A DNA stretch of 64,000 bases from Sulfuriferula sp047300855 (GCF_047300855.1 NZ_CP170197.1:2294001-2358000), one strand, 5' to 3'; counted from the stretch's first letter, positions 43,335 to 53,315 are shown. Numbers and translations: made by a program. The notes: generated by a model from the sequence alone, not told the origin.

Positions 43335-43434
43335 GCGCCGATTATAACGCCACAGCCAACCAGATTACCCACAGTCAAATTTTGAAATGGGTTAAAATCC
43401 GCTCATTGCGGAGCAATCGCACATCGAGGTCAGC

Positions 43435-43899
43435 ATGTTGCAGCCAGGTCAAATCGCGCCAAATTTTAGCTGTGTCGATGCCGACATGGAATTCGTCAAG
43501 CTGGCAGATTACAAAGGCCTTGCAAACGTGGTGTTGTATTTTTACAAACGCGACAGCGCGCCCAGCTGCCTGCAGGAAAACATCGAATTCAGTGATCTAG
43601 CCGCTGACTTCGCCGCCCTTGATACTGTGCTTTTTGGGGTGTCACGGGATGATTGCCTCAGTCATGCAGCGTTCCGCGACCAGCACGGCATCAACATACG
43701 CCTGCTGGCAGACAAGGATGCAGTGGTATGCCATAAATACTGTATTTTGCATGATAGAATAATAGATGGTGTAAGCCGTAAAAGCGCCCTGCGTTCTACC
43801 TTCATCATTGATAAGCAAGGCATAGTACGTCATGCCTTGTACGACGTGGCAAGCAAAGGGCACGCTCAGCAAGTACTGGCATTAGTCAAACAACTCTGA
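43435..43899 (+). CDS. Divergent Bcp-like peroxiredoxin
   Basis: 154 aa with the overall PrxQ fold (FYKRDSAPSCLQEN; STFIIDKQGIVRHALYDV). The peroxidatic Cys45 remains, but the usual Pro and Thr of the PxxxTxxC motif are Lys38 and Ala42, and PGC is PSC. Catalysis may be weak, or the protein may have another redox or binding role. The canonical Bcp of this genome is at 2153. It lies 69 bases before slyD and may be co-transcribed. Confidence 0.85.
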   Translation: MLQPGQIAPNFSCVDADMEFVKLADYKGLANVVLYFYKRDSAPSCLQENIEFSDLAADFAALDTVLFGVSRDDCLSHAAFRDQHGINIRLLADKDAVVCHKYCILHDRIIDGVSRKSALRSTFIIDKQGIVRHALYDVASKGHAQQVLALVKQL

Positions 43900-43968
43900 T
43901 TCAGAGTGTGGCATTCAGCCCGTGCCATACCACTTACATTGATCATCCACTGGCCTACCGAGGACATT

Positions 43969-44448
43969 ATGCAAATTGCCAAAGACACCATCGTCACCAT
44001 TTCCTACCAGCTCACCAATCTTGCAGGCGATATTCTGGAAAAAAGCAGTGAACCTGTAAGCTACCTGCACGGCGGTTACGACGGTATTTTCCCGACTGTG
44101 GAAGAAGCGCTGCAAGGCAAGCAGGAAGGTGACGACATCGAAGTCACTCTGGAGCCGGAATATGCCTTTGGCGAATACGAAGCCGAATTGGTGCGCGCCG
44201 AACCGCGTCACCTGTTTCCGGCGGAAATAGCAGTGGGAATGCAGTTTGAAGGTGCGGCCGAAGGCACAGAGGAATTCATGCTCTACACCGTTACCGAACT
44301 GACCGAAGATACCGTGATGGTGGATGGCAATCATCCGCTCGCTGGGCAAACACTCAAATTCTCCTGCCATGTGGATAACGTACGCGCAGCCAGCGCAGAT
44401 GAAATCACCCACGGTCACGCCCACGGCGAACACGGGCATCATCATTAA
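43969..44448 (+). CDS. slyD: FKBP-type peptidyl-prolyl isomerase SlyD
   Basis: 159 aa from the ATG at 43969 (AGGAC upstream; the longer frame lacks a site). The FKBP domain (about 1-70 and 120-140) is interrupted by the IF chaperone insert (LEPEYAFGEYEAELV region). The C-terminus HGHAHGEHGHHH is a metal-binding tail, as in SlyD, which delivers nickel for hydrogenase maturation in E. coli. Length fits. Confidence 0.94.
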   Translation: MQIAKDTIVTISYQLTNLAGDILEKSSEPVSYLHGGYDGIFPTVEEALQGKQEGDDIEVTLEPEYAFGEYEAELVRAEPRHLFPAEIAVGMQFEGAAEGTEEFMLYTVTELTEDTVMVDGNHPLAGQTLKFSCHVDNVRAASADEITHGHAHGEHGHHH

Positions 44449-44550
44449 CATTAACACAACGACTGCCAGCGGACGGCATTGTCCACGGTGCGATTCTGTC
44501 TCGCACTTGAATCAGCTACAATGCCGCTTTTTTCACGGCCCTGACTGCCT

Positions 44551-45519
44551 ATGAAAACCACTTTTCTGGATTTCGAGCAGCCGATTGCCGAGCTGGAAGC
44601 CAAAATCGAAGAACTGCGCTATGTGCAGGACGATTCTGCGCTGGACATCTCGGAAGAAATCGGCCGCCTGCAAAAAAAGAGTGAAAAACTTACCAAAGAC
44701 ATTTATGCCAAGCTCACCCCTTGGCAGATTTCCCAGGTAGCACGCCACCCGCAACGTCCATACACGCTCGATTACGTAGGTGCGCTGTTCAGCGATTTTG
44801 AAGAGCTGCATGGCGACCGCACCTTCGGCGACGACCCTGCAATTGTAGGTGGGCTGGCGCGATTCAATGGCCAGAGCGTGATGCTCATTGGCCACCAGAA
44901 AGGCCGCGACACCAAGGAAAAAATCTACCGCAATTTCGGGATGCCACGTCCCGAAGGTTATCGCAAGGCCCTGCGCCTGATGCGCCTGGCTGAAAAATTC
45001 GGCATACCCGTAATGACCTTCGTTGATACACCGGGGGCCTACCCCGGCATCGGTGCGGAGGAGCGCGGGCAGTCCGAAGCCATCGCCCGCAACCTGTTTG
45101 TCATGGCGGAGCTAAAAACCCCCATACTGTGCACCATCATCGGCGAAGGCGGCTCCGGCGGCGCATTGGCGATAGGTGTGGGCGACCAGACCATGATGCT
45201 GCAATATTCTACTTATTCGGTGATTTCGCCGGAAGGTTGTGCCTCTATTTTATGGAAAAGCGCCGACAAAGCGCCCGTCGCAGCCGAGACACTGGGCATT
45301 ACCGCACCACGCCTGAAATCTTTCGACCTGGTTGATCGCATTGTGGACGAACCTCTGGGTGGCGCGCATCGTGATCCGGCGCTAATGATGCAATCCATGA
45401 AAACAGCTTTACAGGACGCGTTGGACAGCCTCACCAGCCAACCTCTCGACGCCCTGCTCAAGACCCGCTACGAGCGCCTGATGAGCTATGGTCGATTCAA
45501 GGAAATGCCCGCAAAGTAA
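44551..45519 (+). CDS. accA: Acetyl-CoA carboxylase carboxyltransferase subunit alpha
   Basis: 322 aa. It starts with a helical region and then the crotonase-like core, with TFVDTPGAYPGIGAEERGQSEAIA and EGGSGGALAIGVGD, the two stretches that form the biotin and acyl-CoA site with AccD. It makes malonyl-CoA, the first committed step of fatty acid synthesis. The tilS frame begins 32 bases before the stop. Confidence 0.97.
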   Translation: MKTTFLDFEQPIAELEAKIEELRYVQDDSALDISEEIGRLQKKSEKLTKDIYAKLTPWQISQVARHPQRPYTLDYVGALFSDFEELHGDRTFGDDPAIVGGLARFNGQSVMLIGHQKGRDTKEKIYRNFGMPRPEGYRKALRLMRLAEKFGIPVMTFVDTPGAYPGIGAEERGQSEAIARNLFVMAELKTPILCTIIGEGGSGGALAIGVGDQTMMLQYSTYSVISPEGCASILWKSADKAPVAAETLGITAPRLKSFDLVDRIVDEPLGGAHRDPALMMQSMKTALQDALDSLTSQPLDALLKTRYERLMSYGRFKEMPAK

Positions 45520-46840
45520 TTTACTGGAAACAGTACGAGCGCAATTGACTCGATACGTCAAACCTGGTGCAAGCATCACTCTGGGTTTGAGCGGCGGTGT
45601 GGATTCGGTTGTGTTGCTCGACCTGCTGGCGCGCCTGGCACCCGATCTTCCCTTCCATCTCAGTGCCATCCACGTCAACCATCAGATCAGCCCCCACGCA
45701 AAAGACTGGGCGGATATCTGCCAAACGCTCTGCACACGCCGTCATATTCCACTACGGATGCATACCATCCATATTGAAGACGCCGCAAAACTTGGTCTGG
45801 AAGCGGCCGCACGGCGTGCGCGCTATGCCGAATACGCGCAACTGGATACGGACTTCATTGCGCTGGCTCAGCATCGCGACGACCAGGCCGAAACACTCCT
45901 GCTGCAGTTGCTGCGCGGTGCCGGGGTCAAAGGACTGGCGGCGATGCCTGTGTTACGTGAAGCGACCAATCATCCCGCCTATATACGCCCGCTTCTGGAT
46001 ATCGATCGCAGCGAGATTGAGGCCTGGGCGAGACAACATGCGCTGCAATGGGTGGAAGACGAAAGCAACCAGGACACCCATTTCAACCGCAATTTTTTAC
46101 GCCATCGCGTGCTGCCGCAATTGGGTGAACGATTCCCGGCATGGCGCGCCACGCTTGCCAGGAGCGCGCAAAACCTTGCCGAAGCTGCCGACCTGCTCGA
46201 TCAGCTCGCCACGCTCGACGCGACAGACAGTATCCGCAACCAGCGCCTGAGTTGCGCTCAACTGGCTGCCCTGCCCGAGGCTCGTGCGCGTAATCTGCTG
46301 CGTTATTTTCTCGCGCGCAATGATGTTCCCATGCCCAGTCAGGCACGACTCGCTACCATGCTGGGACAACTCACCCACGCCGGTGCTGATAGCCAGCCAT
46401 GCATTCTGCACGACCGTTGGGAGTTGCACCGCTACCAGGGATGGGCTCACCTCACAGCCCGGCTACCTTCTCTCGTTGCAAATCTGCAGTGGCACTGGCA
46501 AGGCGAAGCGCAGTTGCGGCTCAGAGAACTCGATGGTGTCTTGAAATTAACTCCAGCTATCGGCCAGGGACTGGATCGCACCAAACTCGACCAGGCATCG
46601 GTCACGATCCGTTTACGACAGGGTGGTGAACACTTCCGTCCCGACTGCCTGCGTCCGCGCCGTAGCCTGAAAAATTTGTTGCAGGAATACGCCGTCCCGC
46701 CCTGGCTACGCGATCGCTTGCCATTACTTTATTGCGGCGAAACGCTGGTGTGGGTGGCCGGAATCGGAACGGATTGTGCGTGGCAGGCCCCTGCCGATAC
46801 AGCAGGCATCCAGCCCGAATGGAATAACTATACCCGCTAA
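45488..46840 (+). CDS. tilS: tRNA(Ile)-lysidine synthetase
   Basis: 450 aa. The N-terminal PP-loop ATPase has the SGGVDSVVLL motif near 35, and HRDDQAETLLLQLLRGAG is the second family motif. The C-terminal part (LRQGGEHFRPDCLRPRRSLKNLLQE) is the TilS substrate-binding domain. It adds lysine to C34 of tRNA-Ile(CAU) and so makes it read AUA. The start overlapping accA by 32 bases is the only ATG that fits. Confidence 0.96.
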   Translation: MVDSRKCPQSNLLETVRAQLTRYVKPGASITLGLSGGVDSVVLLDLLARLAPDLPFHLSAIHVNHQISPHAKDWADICQTLCTRRHIPLRMHTIHIEDAAKLGLEAAARRARYAEYAQLDTDFIALAQHRDDQAETLLLQLLRGAGVKGLAAMPVLREATNHPAYIRPLLDIDRSEIEAWARQHALQWVEDESNQDTHFNRNFLRHRVLPQLGERFPAWRATLARSAQNLAEAADLLDQLATLDATDSIRNQRLSCAQLAALPEARARNLLRYFLARNDVPMPSQARLATMLGQLTHAGADSQPCILHDRWELHRYQGWAHLTARLPSLVANLQWHWQGEAQLRLRELDGVLKLTPAIGQGLDRTKLDQASVTIRLRQGGEHFRPDCLRPRRSLKNLLQEYAVPPWLRDRLPLLYCGETLVWVAGIGTDCAWQAPADTAGIQPEWNNYTR

Positions 46841-46922
46841 GCCTTTATTTTATCGGCATTTCGTGGTATTTTAATCAGGATTTTCAACCCCAAAAACCTC
46901 TTAAAATTCACGGAGTACCGCA

Positions 46923-47348
46923 ATGGCTGTCGAACGCACCCTTTCCATTATCAAACCCGATGCAGTGGCCAAAAATGTAATCGGCAAAATTTATCAGCGC
47001 TTTGAAGATGCCGGGCTGAAAATTATCGCTGCACGCATGATGCACCTGTCCCGCAATGAAGCCGAAGGCTTTTATGCCGTCCACCGCGAGCGTCCTTTCT
47101 TCAAGGATCTGGTCGAATTCATGATTTCCGGCCCGGTGATGGTCCAGGTACTGGAAGGCGAAGGTGCGATCCTTAAAAACCGCGACCTGATGGGCGCAAC
47201 CGACCCGAAAAAAGCGGCTGCGGGTACCATCCGCGCCGATTTTGCTGCCAGCATCGATGCCAACGCGGTGCATGGCTCCGACGCCGCAGAAACCGCTGCA
47301 GTGGAAATCGCCTACTTTTTCCCGGCGCTGAACGTTTATTCGCGTTGA
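46923..47348 (+). CDS. ndk: Nucleoside diphosphate kinase
   Basis: 141 aa. The phosphorylated His is in RADFAASIDANAVHGSDAAE (His in NAVHGSD), and the start VERTLSIIKPDAVAKNVIGK is classic. It equilibrates NTPs and dNTPs with their diphosphates. It opens the ndk-rlmN-pilW-rodZ-ispG-hisS block; the 80 AT-rich bases before it probably hold the promoter. Confidence 0.98.
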   Translation: MAVERTLSIIKPDAVAKNVIGKIYQRFEDAGLKIIAARMMHLSRNEAEGFYAVHRERPFFKDLVEFMISGPVMVQVLEGEGAILKNRDLMGATDPKKAAAGTIRADFAASIDANAVHGSDAAETAAVEIAYFFPALNVYSR

Positions 47349-47387
47349 ACAGTCCTAATCGGCTTACAACTCCACCATCGTTCAGCC

Positions 47388-48467
47388 ATGCTTAACCTCC
47401 TCGACTACGACCTGCCAGGACTTGCTGCTTATTTCGCCGAACTCGGCGAAAAGCCGTTTCGCGCCAAACAGGTGATGCGCTGGATGCATCATTTCGGCGC
47501 AGCGGATTTCGCTGAAATGAGCGATCTGGCCAAGTCGCTGCGCGAGAAACTGGGGCAACTGGCGACGGTAACGCCGCCCAGCATGATGGCGGAACAGGCG
47601 TCTGCAGACGGCACGCGCAAGTGGCTGCTGGACGTAGGCAGCATGAACGGCGTGGAAACCGTATTCATCCCGGATGGCACGCGCGGCACACTGTGCGTGT
47701 CATCGCAAGTCGGCTGTGCACTGGAGTGCACGTTCTGCTCTACCGGCCGCCAGGGTTTCAACCGCAACCTGTCGGTGGCGGAAATCATCGGCCAGTTGTG
47801 GTGGGCGAACCACGCGATGGGACGCGACCCGAAAGGCGAACGCATCATCACCAACGTCGTGATGATGGGCATGGGGGAGCCGTTGGCGAACTATGCCAAC
47901 GTGGTCACCGCGCTCAATATCATGCTCGACGACAACGCTTACGGCCTGTCGCGACGCCGCGTGACGGTCAGCACCTCCGGTCTGGTACCGGCCATGGATC
48001 GGCTGCGCGAGGATTGCCCGGTGGCGCTGGCAGTTTCCTTGCATGCCCCCAGCGACAAGCTGCGCGACGTACTTGTGCCGATCAACCGGAAATACCCGTT
48101 GGCCGAACTGATGGCGGCTTGTCTGCGTTATCTGGAAAAAGCCCCGCGCGATTTTGTCACGTTCGAGTATGTAATGCTGGACGGCATCAACGACCAACCC
48201 GAGCACGCACGCCAGTTGATTGAACTGGTGCGTGACGTGCCGTGCAAATTCAACCTGATCCCGTTCAATCCGTTCCCGGATTCCGGTTACCGCTGTTCGC
48301 GCGGCGATGCGATGCGCCGATTTCGCGATATGCTGATGCAGGCGGGCCATATCGTGACCATCCGTAAAACCCGTGGCGACGACATCGATGCCGCCTGCGG
48401 CCAGCTGGCCGGACAAGTACAGGATAAAACCCGGCGGGTTATGCGCCGAATGGAGGTATCACATTGA
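47388..48467 (+). CDS. rlmN: Dual-specificity rRNA/tRNA methyltransferase RlmN
   Basis: 359-aa radical SAM enzyme that makes 2-methyladenosine at A2503 of 23S rRNA and A37 of tRNAs. The cluster motif CALECTFC (about 107-114) is the CxxxCxxC type, and a further Cys needed for the methyl-transfer intermediate lies near the C-terminus. Length is usual. Its TGA overlaps the TTG start of the next gene. Confidence 0.97.
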   Translation: MLNLLDYDLPGLAAYFAELGEKPFRAKQVMRWMHHFGAADFAEMSDLAKSLREKLGQLATVTPPSMMAEQASADGTRKWLLDVGSMNGVETVFIPDGTRGTLCVSSQVGCALECTFCSTGRQGFNRNLSVAEIIGQLWWANHAMGRDPKGERIITNVVMMGMGEPLANYANVVTALNIMLDDNAYGLSRRRVTVSTSGLVPAMDRLREDCPVALAVSLHAPSDKLRDVLVPINRKYPLAELMAACLRYLEKAPRDFVTFEYVMLDGINDQPEHARQLIELVRDVPCKFNLIPFNPFPDSGYRCSRGDAMRRFRDMLMQAGHIVTIRKTRGDDIDAACGQLAGQVQDKTRRVMRRMEVSH

Positions 48468-49243
48468 ACAAGCTTGCTGTTCTGCTCATTACCCTGCTGC
48501 TGGGCGCCTGCGCACAACCGCCGGGTGCCGACACGCTCAATTCGCAGCAGACTTCCACCGGGAATGTGAGCGAAGCACAAAATCGCGCACGCGTGCATAC
48601 CGAGCTTGCTGCCGACTATTTCACACGCACCCAGTATGCAATCGCGCTGGAAGAATTACGTGATGCGATCAGTGCCGATGGCAACTATGCACCGGCTTAC
48701 AATATGCTTGGCCTTGTCTACATGCAATTGCATGAAGACAAAACTGCAGAAAGCAATTTTCGCCGCGCTATCGAGCTGGCGCCGAACGAATCCGAAACCC
48801 ACAATAATTACGGCTGGTTCCTGTGCACACGCAATCGTTTCGAGCCAGCCATAGCGCAATTCAATGAGGCGCTGCGCAATCCGCTCTATCCTTCGCCCGA
48901 ACGCGCACTCACCAATGCAGGAGTGTGTTCGCTGAAAGCAGGTAACCAGACTGCCGCCGAAGCCTATTTCCAACGCGCACTCAAGTACCAGCCCAATCAG
49001 CCACAGGCGCTGTCGCAACTCGCTGATATTTATTTTCGCCAAGGCCGTTATACGGAGTCTCGTACGCTGCTTACCCGCTATTTCGATGTCAGCCAGCCCA
49101 GTCCGGCAGCACTCTGGCTGGGTGTGCGTCTAATGCGGAAAATGGATGATCGCAATGCCGAAGCAAGTTACGGTTTGCAATTGCGCAAGCGTTTTCCCGA
49201 TGCACCGGAGACTCATTTGCTGCTGAACGGGAAATACGAATGA
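48464..49243 (+). CDS. pilW: Type IV pilus assembly lipoprotein PilW (PilF)
   Basis: 259 aa starting with TTG at 48464, supported by GGAGGT seven bases upstream. The lipobox LLLGAC ends near residue 15. Several TPR repeats follow (ELAADYFTRTQYAIALEEL, APAYNMLGLVYMQLHEDKTA and others). The protein pilots the PilQ secretin to the outer membrane. It overlaps rlmN and rodZ by four bases each, so these genes are tightly coupled. Confidence 0.92.
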   Translation: MNKLAVLLITLLLGACAQPPGADTLNSQQTSTGNVSEAQNRARVHTELAADYFTRTQYAIALEELRDAISADGNYAPAYNMLGLVYMQLHEDKTAESNFRRAIELAPNESETHNNYGWFLCTRNRFEPAIAQFNEALRNPLYPSPERALTNAGVCSLKAGNQTAAEAYFQRALKYQPNQPQALSQLADIYFRQGRYTESRTLLTRYFDVSQPSPAALWLGVRLMRKMDDRNAEASYGLQLRKRFPDAPETHLLLNGKYE

Positions 49244-50061
49244 ACGCAGACGAACAGTCCTCCAGCCAGCACACCATTCAGTCAGTCGGGGCGGAACTCG
49301 CCTCCATACGCCAGGCTCAGAATATGAGCGTGAACGATGTCGCCTATCGCCTCAAGCTCACCCCCAAGCAGATCACGGCAATTGAACAGGACGATTTCGC
49401 CAGTCTGGGACCAATATTCAGCCGCGGTTTTGTACGTAACTACGCACGATTGCTGCAACGGGATCCGCAACCGTTTCTGGATGCCATGCAGGCCGCTCCT
49501 GCCAACCCTGTCGAAGCGCTCGCCATCCATGACGAACAAATTGCGCTGACCGGCAACCTGTCACGCCACTGGTTGAAACTCAGCCTGCTGGCGCTGCTCA
49601 TCGTGATTGCACTGCCGCTGGCAGTGTATCAATGGTTACGCGCCGGCGACGCACCCAAGGCCACACCCCCATCTCACAGCACAGTGGCGCCGACGCCTCC
49701 ACCCGTTCCAAAAATCGCTCCAGCACCAGCCGCACCTGCCGTCGAACCACCCACGCCCGTGCAGCCTGCACCACCTGTTTCCCTAGCCACACCACCAGCT
49801 GCGCCGGCTACTCAAGCTGAAGGAAGCGGTCACATCCAGATCAATTTTAAACAGGATGCCTGGGTACAAATTACCGACGCCAGCAAGCGGCGCCTCACCT
49901 CGCGCATCTATCGTGCCGGAGAAACCGCACAACTCACCGGTGAAGCCCCATTTAGCGCAATCATTGGCAACGCCGCCAACGTCAGCATGACGTATAACGG
50001 CAAACCGGTTACCCTCACGCCGCGCCCCGGAACAACAGTCGCGCACCTGACTATCGAGTAA
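49240..50061 (+). CDS. rodZ: RodZ-type cell-shape protein
   Basis: 273 aa. An N-terminal helix-turn-helix (about 15-80, GAELASIRQAQNMSVNDVAYRLKLTPKQI) is followed by one membrane helix (about 113-130), a Pro/Ala-rich linker (about 140-195) and a beta-rich DUF4115 domain (about 200-273, NFKQDAWVQITDASKRRL). RodZ couples MreB to the wall machinery. It overlaps pilW by four bases and ends four bases before ispG. Confidence 0.9.
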   Translation: MNADEQSSSQHTIQSVGAELASIRQAQNMSVNDVAYRLKLTPKQITAIEQDDFASLGPIFSRGFVRNYARLLQRDPQPFLDAMQAAPANPVEALAIHDEQIALTGNLSRHWLKLSLLALLIVIALPLAVYQWLRAGDAPKATPPSHSTVAPTPPPVPKIAPAPAAPAVEPPTPVQPAPPVSLATPPAAPATQAEGSGHIQINFKQDAWVQITDASKRRLTSRIYRAGETAQLTGEAPFSAIIGNAANVSMTYNGKPVTLTPRPGTTVAHLTIE

Positions 50062-50064
50062 AGC

Positions 50065-51333
50065 ATGTTTGATTTTCACATTTCGCGCCATGTCACGCGC
50101 AAAGTATGGATTGGCAATATCGCTGTCGGCGGCGATGCGCCGATTGTGGTGCAGTCAATGACCAACACCGATACGGCCGATGCGGCAGCGACTGCCGATC
50201 AGGTCTATGCATTGTGGCGCGCAGGCTCCGAGCTGGTGCGCATCACCGTGAATACCCAGGAGGCCGCCGAGGCGGTGCCGCGTATTCGCGACCTGTTGAG
50301 CCGGCGCGGCTGCGACGTGCCGCTGATCGGTGATTTCCATTTCAACGGACACAAGTTGCTCACCAGCGTGCCCGCCTGCGCCGAGGCATTGGCCAAATAC
50401 CGCATCAACCCGGGCAATGTGGGCAAAGGCAGCAAACGCGACGAACAGTTCGCAGCCATGATAGAAACCGCCTGCCGCTATGACAAACCGGTACGCATTG
50501 GCGTCAACTGGGGCAGCCTGGATCAGGCGCTGCTGGCACGCATGATGGACGACAACGCCAGTCTTGCCGAACCGCGTGAAGCAGAATGGGTGATGCGCGA
50601 GGCGCTTATTGTCTCGGCCCTGGATTCCGCGCGTAAGGCCGAGGAACTCGGCCTGCCCGGCGACCACATCATTCTGTCCTGCAAACTGTCCGGCGTGCAG
50701 GATCTGATCAGCACCTACCGCGAACTGTCCACGCGCAGCGATTACCCGCTGCACCTGGGCCTGACCGAGGCAGGCATGGGTTCCAAGGGTATTGTCGCCT
50801 CCACCGCCGCGTTATCGGTGCTGCTGCAGGAGGGCATCGGCGACACGCTGCGTATTTCGCTGACGCCAGAACCCGGTGGCGACCGCACCCAGGAAGTCGT
50901 GGTGGCGCAGGAAATTCTGCAAACCATGGGCTTGCGCTCGTTCACCCCGATGGTGGTGGCCTGCCCCGGTTGCGGGCGCACCACCAGCACCGTGTTCCAG
51001 CACCTGGCGCAGGACATCCAGCGCTACCTGCGCGACCAGATGCCGGTATGGCGCAACCACTATCCCGGTGTAGAAGATATGCGCGTGGCGGTGATGGGAT
51101 GCGTGGTGAACGGGCCGGGTGAATCCAAGCATGCCAACATCGGCATTTCCCTGCCCGGTACCGGCGAAGTACCGGTCGCACCGGTATATGTGGATGGAAA
51201 AAAAACCGTGACGCTGAAAGGCGAGCGCATCGCCGAGGAATTTCAGCAGATTGTAGAAGATTATGTACAAAGCCATTATTCCGGCGGCCAAATAAGCAGC
51301 AAACTCAAAACCATACCGATTGCCATTGCCTAA
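50065..51333 (+). CDS. ispG: 4-hydroxy-3-methylbut-2-enyl diphosphate synthase (flavodoxin/ferredoxin)
   Basis: 422-aa [4Fe-4S] enzyme of the MEP isoprenoid pathway. Cluster Cys residues are in VACPGCGRTT and GCVVNGPGES. The TIM-barrel start is IVVQSMTNTDTADAAATADQ. Length, somewhat above that of E. coli, suits betaproteobacteria. It lies between rodZ and hisS. Confidence 0.97.
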   Translation: MFDFHISRHVTRKVWIGNIAVGGDAPIVVQSMTNTDTADAAATADQVYALWRAGSELVRITVNTQEAAEAVPRIRDLLSRRGCDVPLIGDFHFNGHKLLTSVPACAEALAKYRINPGNVGKGSKRDEQFAAMIETACRYDKPVRIGVNWGSLDQALLARMMDDNASLAEPREAEWVMREALIVSALDSARKAEELGLPGDHIILSCKLSGVQDLISTYRELSTRSDYPLHLGLTEAGMGSKGIVASTAALSVLLQEGIGDTLRISLTPEPGGDRTQEVVVAQEILQTMGLRSFTPMVVACPGCGRTTSTVFQHLAQDIQRYLRDQMPVWRNHYPGVEDMRVAVMGCVVNGPGESKHANIGISLPGTGEVPVAPVYVDGKKTVTLKGERIAEEFQQIVEDYVQSHYSGGQISSKLKTIPIAIA

Positions 51334-51408
51334 AATTATTTGCCGCAGGGCACAGGGAAATACCAAGGAATGTTCCCGACGCCTGTCGCAAAAGAAACGA
51401 ATTTAAAA

Positions 51409-52674
51409 ATGAGTAACATTATCCAGGCCATACGCGGGATGAACGACATCCTGCCCGAACACAGCCCGCGCTGGCAGCACTTTGAAGCCGTGATACGCGA
51501 TTGGCTCGGCGCATACGGCTACCGCGAAATTCGTACGCCCATCGTCGAGCAGAGCGCGCTGTTCAAACGCGCCATCGGTGAAGTCACCGACATTGTCGAA
51601 AAGGAAATGTACGCGTTTGAAGATGCCTTGAATGGAGAACATCTCGCGTTGCGCCCGGAAGGCACAGCCGCTTGCGTACGGGCCGTGATCGAGCATAACC
51701 TGCTGTACAACGCACCGCAGCGATTGTGGTATGCCGGTCCCATGTTCCGCCATGAACGCCCGCAAAAAGGCCGCTACCGGCAATTCCACCAGGTCGGCGT
51801 CGAAGCGCTGGGTTTTGCAGGTCCGGACATCGACGCCGAGCACATCGTGATGACCGCAGATCTGTGGCGACGTCTCGGCCTGACCGGCATTACGCTGGAG
51901 TTGAACACGCTGGGCAATGCTACCAGCCGTGCCCGCCATCGTGACCGCCTGATCGCGCATTTCGAAACACACCAGGATCAGCTCGATGCGGATGCCAGGC
52001 GCCGTCTGCATAGCAATCCGCTGCGGATTCTAGACACCAAAAACCCTGCCATGCTCGCACTGGTCGAATCCGCTCCGCGCCTGATGGATGACCTCGACAC
52101 GGACGCCATCAAACACTTCGAGGACGTGCAAGGACTGTTGCGCAGCAATGGCATCGAATACCGCATCAATCCGCGTCTGGTGCGCGGGCTGGATTACTAC
52201 AACTACACGGTGTTCGAGTGGGTCACCGACAGACTCGGCGCCCAGGGCACGGTGTGCGCCGGCGGCCGCTACGATAGCCTGATCGAACAGATCGGCGGCA
52301 AGCCTGCACCGGCCTGCGGTTACGCAATGGGCGTGGAACGCCTGCTGGCATTACTGGAAGAATCCGGTGTCAATACGCCAGCGACCTCTACCGATGCCTA
52401 CCTCGTACATCAGGGTGAAACCGCTACGGCATTTGCCTGGCAGGTTGCCAACAGCTTGCGCCAAGCCGGTCTGAGTGTGGTGTTACACTGCGGCGGCGGC
52501 AGTTTCAAAGCCCAAATGAAAAAAGCCGATGCCAGCGGCGCACGTTTTGCGCTGATTATCGGTGACGATGAAGCCGCTGCCGGCCTCATTACCCTGAAAG
52601 CATTACGAGAAACCGCCGAACAAACGCGCTGTAGCCTCTCTGAGACCACAGACCTTTTGCAATCAAGGAACTGA
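51409..52674 (+). CDS. hisS: Histidyl-tRNA synthetase
   Basis: 421 aa from the ATG at 51409 (MSNIIQAIRGMNDILPEHSP). The ribosome site is poor, and an in-frame ATG at 51370 with AAGGA close by is an alternative. Class II motif 1 is in YREIRTPIVEQSALFKRAIG, motif 2 in RHERPQKGRYRQFHQ, and the His-A motif in RGLDYYNYTVFEW. The C-terminal anticodon domain is complete. Confidence 0.96.
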   Translation: MSNIIQAIRGMNDILPEHSPRWQHFEAVIRDWLGAYGYREIRTPIVEQSALFKRAIGEVTDIVEKEMYAFEDALNGEHLALRPEGTAACVRAVIEHNLLYNAPQRLWYAGPMFRHERPQKGRYRQFHQVGVEALGFAGPDIDAEHIVMTADLWRRLGLTGITLELNTLGNATSRARHRDRLIAHFETHQDQLDADARRRLHSNPLRILDTKNPAMLALVESAPRLMDDLDTDAIKHFEDVQGLLRSNGIEYRINPRLVRGLDYYNYTVFEWVTDRLGAQGTVCAGGRYDSLIEQIGGKPAPACGYAMGVERLLALLEESGVNTPATSTDAYLVHQGETATAFAWQVANSLRQAGLSVVLHCGGGSFKAQMKKADASGARFALIIGDDEAAAGLITLKALRETAEQTRCSLSETTDLLQSRN

Positions 52675-52676
52675 AC

Positions 52677-53315
52677 ATGACTTTCGATCTGGAAGAACAG
52701 GAAAAACTCGACGCGCTCAAAGACTGGTGGAAACGCTATGGCAACTGGGTGACAGGCGCCCTGGCCATACTGATCATCGGCGCAGCGGGCGCGCAATGGT
52801 GGCGATATCAGCAGCATGAAAAATCTGCCCAAGCTTCCGTAATATATGGTGCGTTACAGTTAGGTTTGCAGGCAAACCAGCCTAAAACTGTCAAGGATGA
52901 CGCAGCGATCATAGTCGACAAATATCCGGGTACTCCCTATGCGTCACGTGCGGCACTGATTTCAGCCAGCAGCAGCATCCAGGCAGGCGATGCGAAGACC
53001 GCAGAAACACAGTTGCGATGGGTCATCGATCACACCAGCGAAGACGGCATCAAACAACTGGCAGTGCTGCGCCTGGCCGCCGTGCTGTTGGAACAGAAGG
53101 ATCCGGCAGGCGCGTTGAAATTGCTGGATGCTCCCTACAATGAAGCCTTTGCCGCCCGGTTCAATGATCTCAAGGGCGACGCGCTGGTACAGCAAAACAA
53201 GATTGCCGAGGCACGTGCCAGTTACAAGATCGCATTGGAAAAAATCGACGCGCAAAGCCCGTACCGAAAATATATTGAAGTCAAACTCGACGCCCTTGGC
53301 GGGGAACCCAAATGA
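52677..53315 (+). CDS. yfgM: YfgM-family periplasmic TPR protein
   Basis: 212 aa with one membrane helix near the N-terminus (WVTGALAILIIGAAGAQWW, about 22-40) and a C-terminal TPR-like domain in the periplasm. YfgM acts with PpiD near the SecYEG translocon. It starts two bases after hisS and overlaps bamB by four bases, the usual order hisS-yfgM-bamB-der. Confidence 0.92.
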   Translation: MTFDLEEQEKLDALKDWWKRYGNWVTGALAILIIGAAGAQWWRYQQHEKSAQASVIYGALQLGLQANQPKTVKDDAAIIVDKYPGTPYASRAALISASSSIQAGDAKTAETQLRWVIDHTSEDGIKQLAVLRLAAVLLEQKDPAGALKLLDAPYNEAFAARFNDLKGDALVQQNKIAEARASYKIALEKIDAQSPYRKYIEVKLDALGGEPK

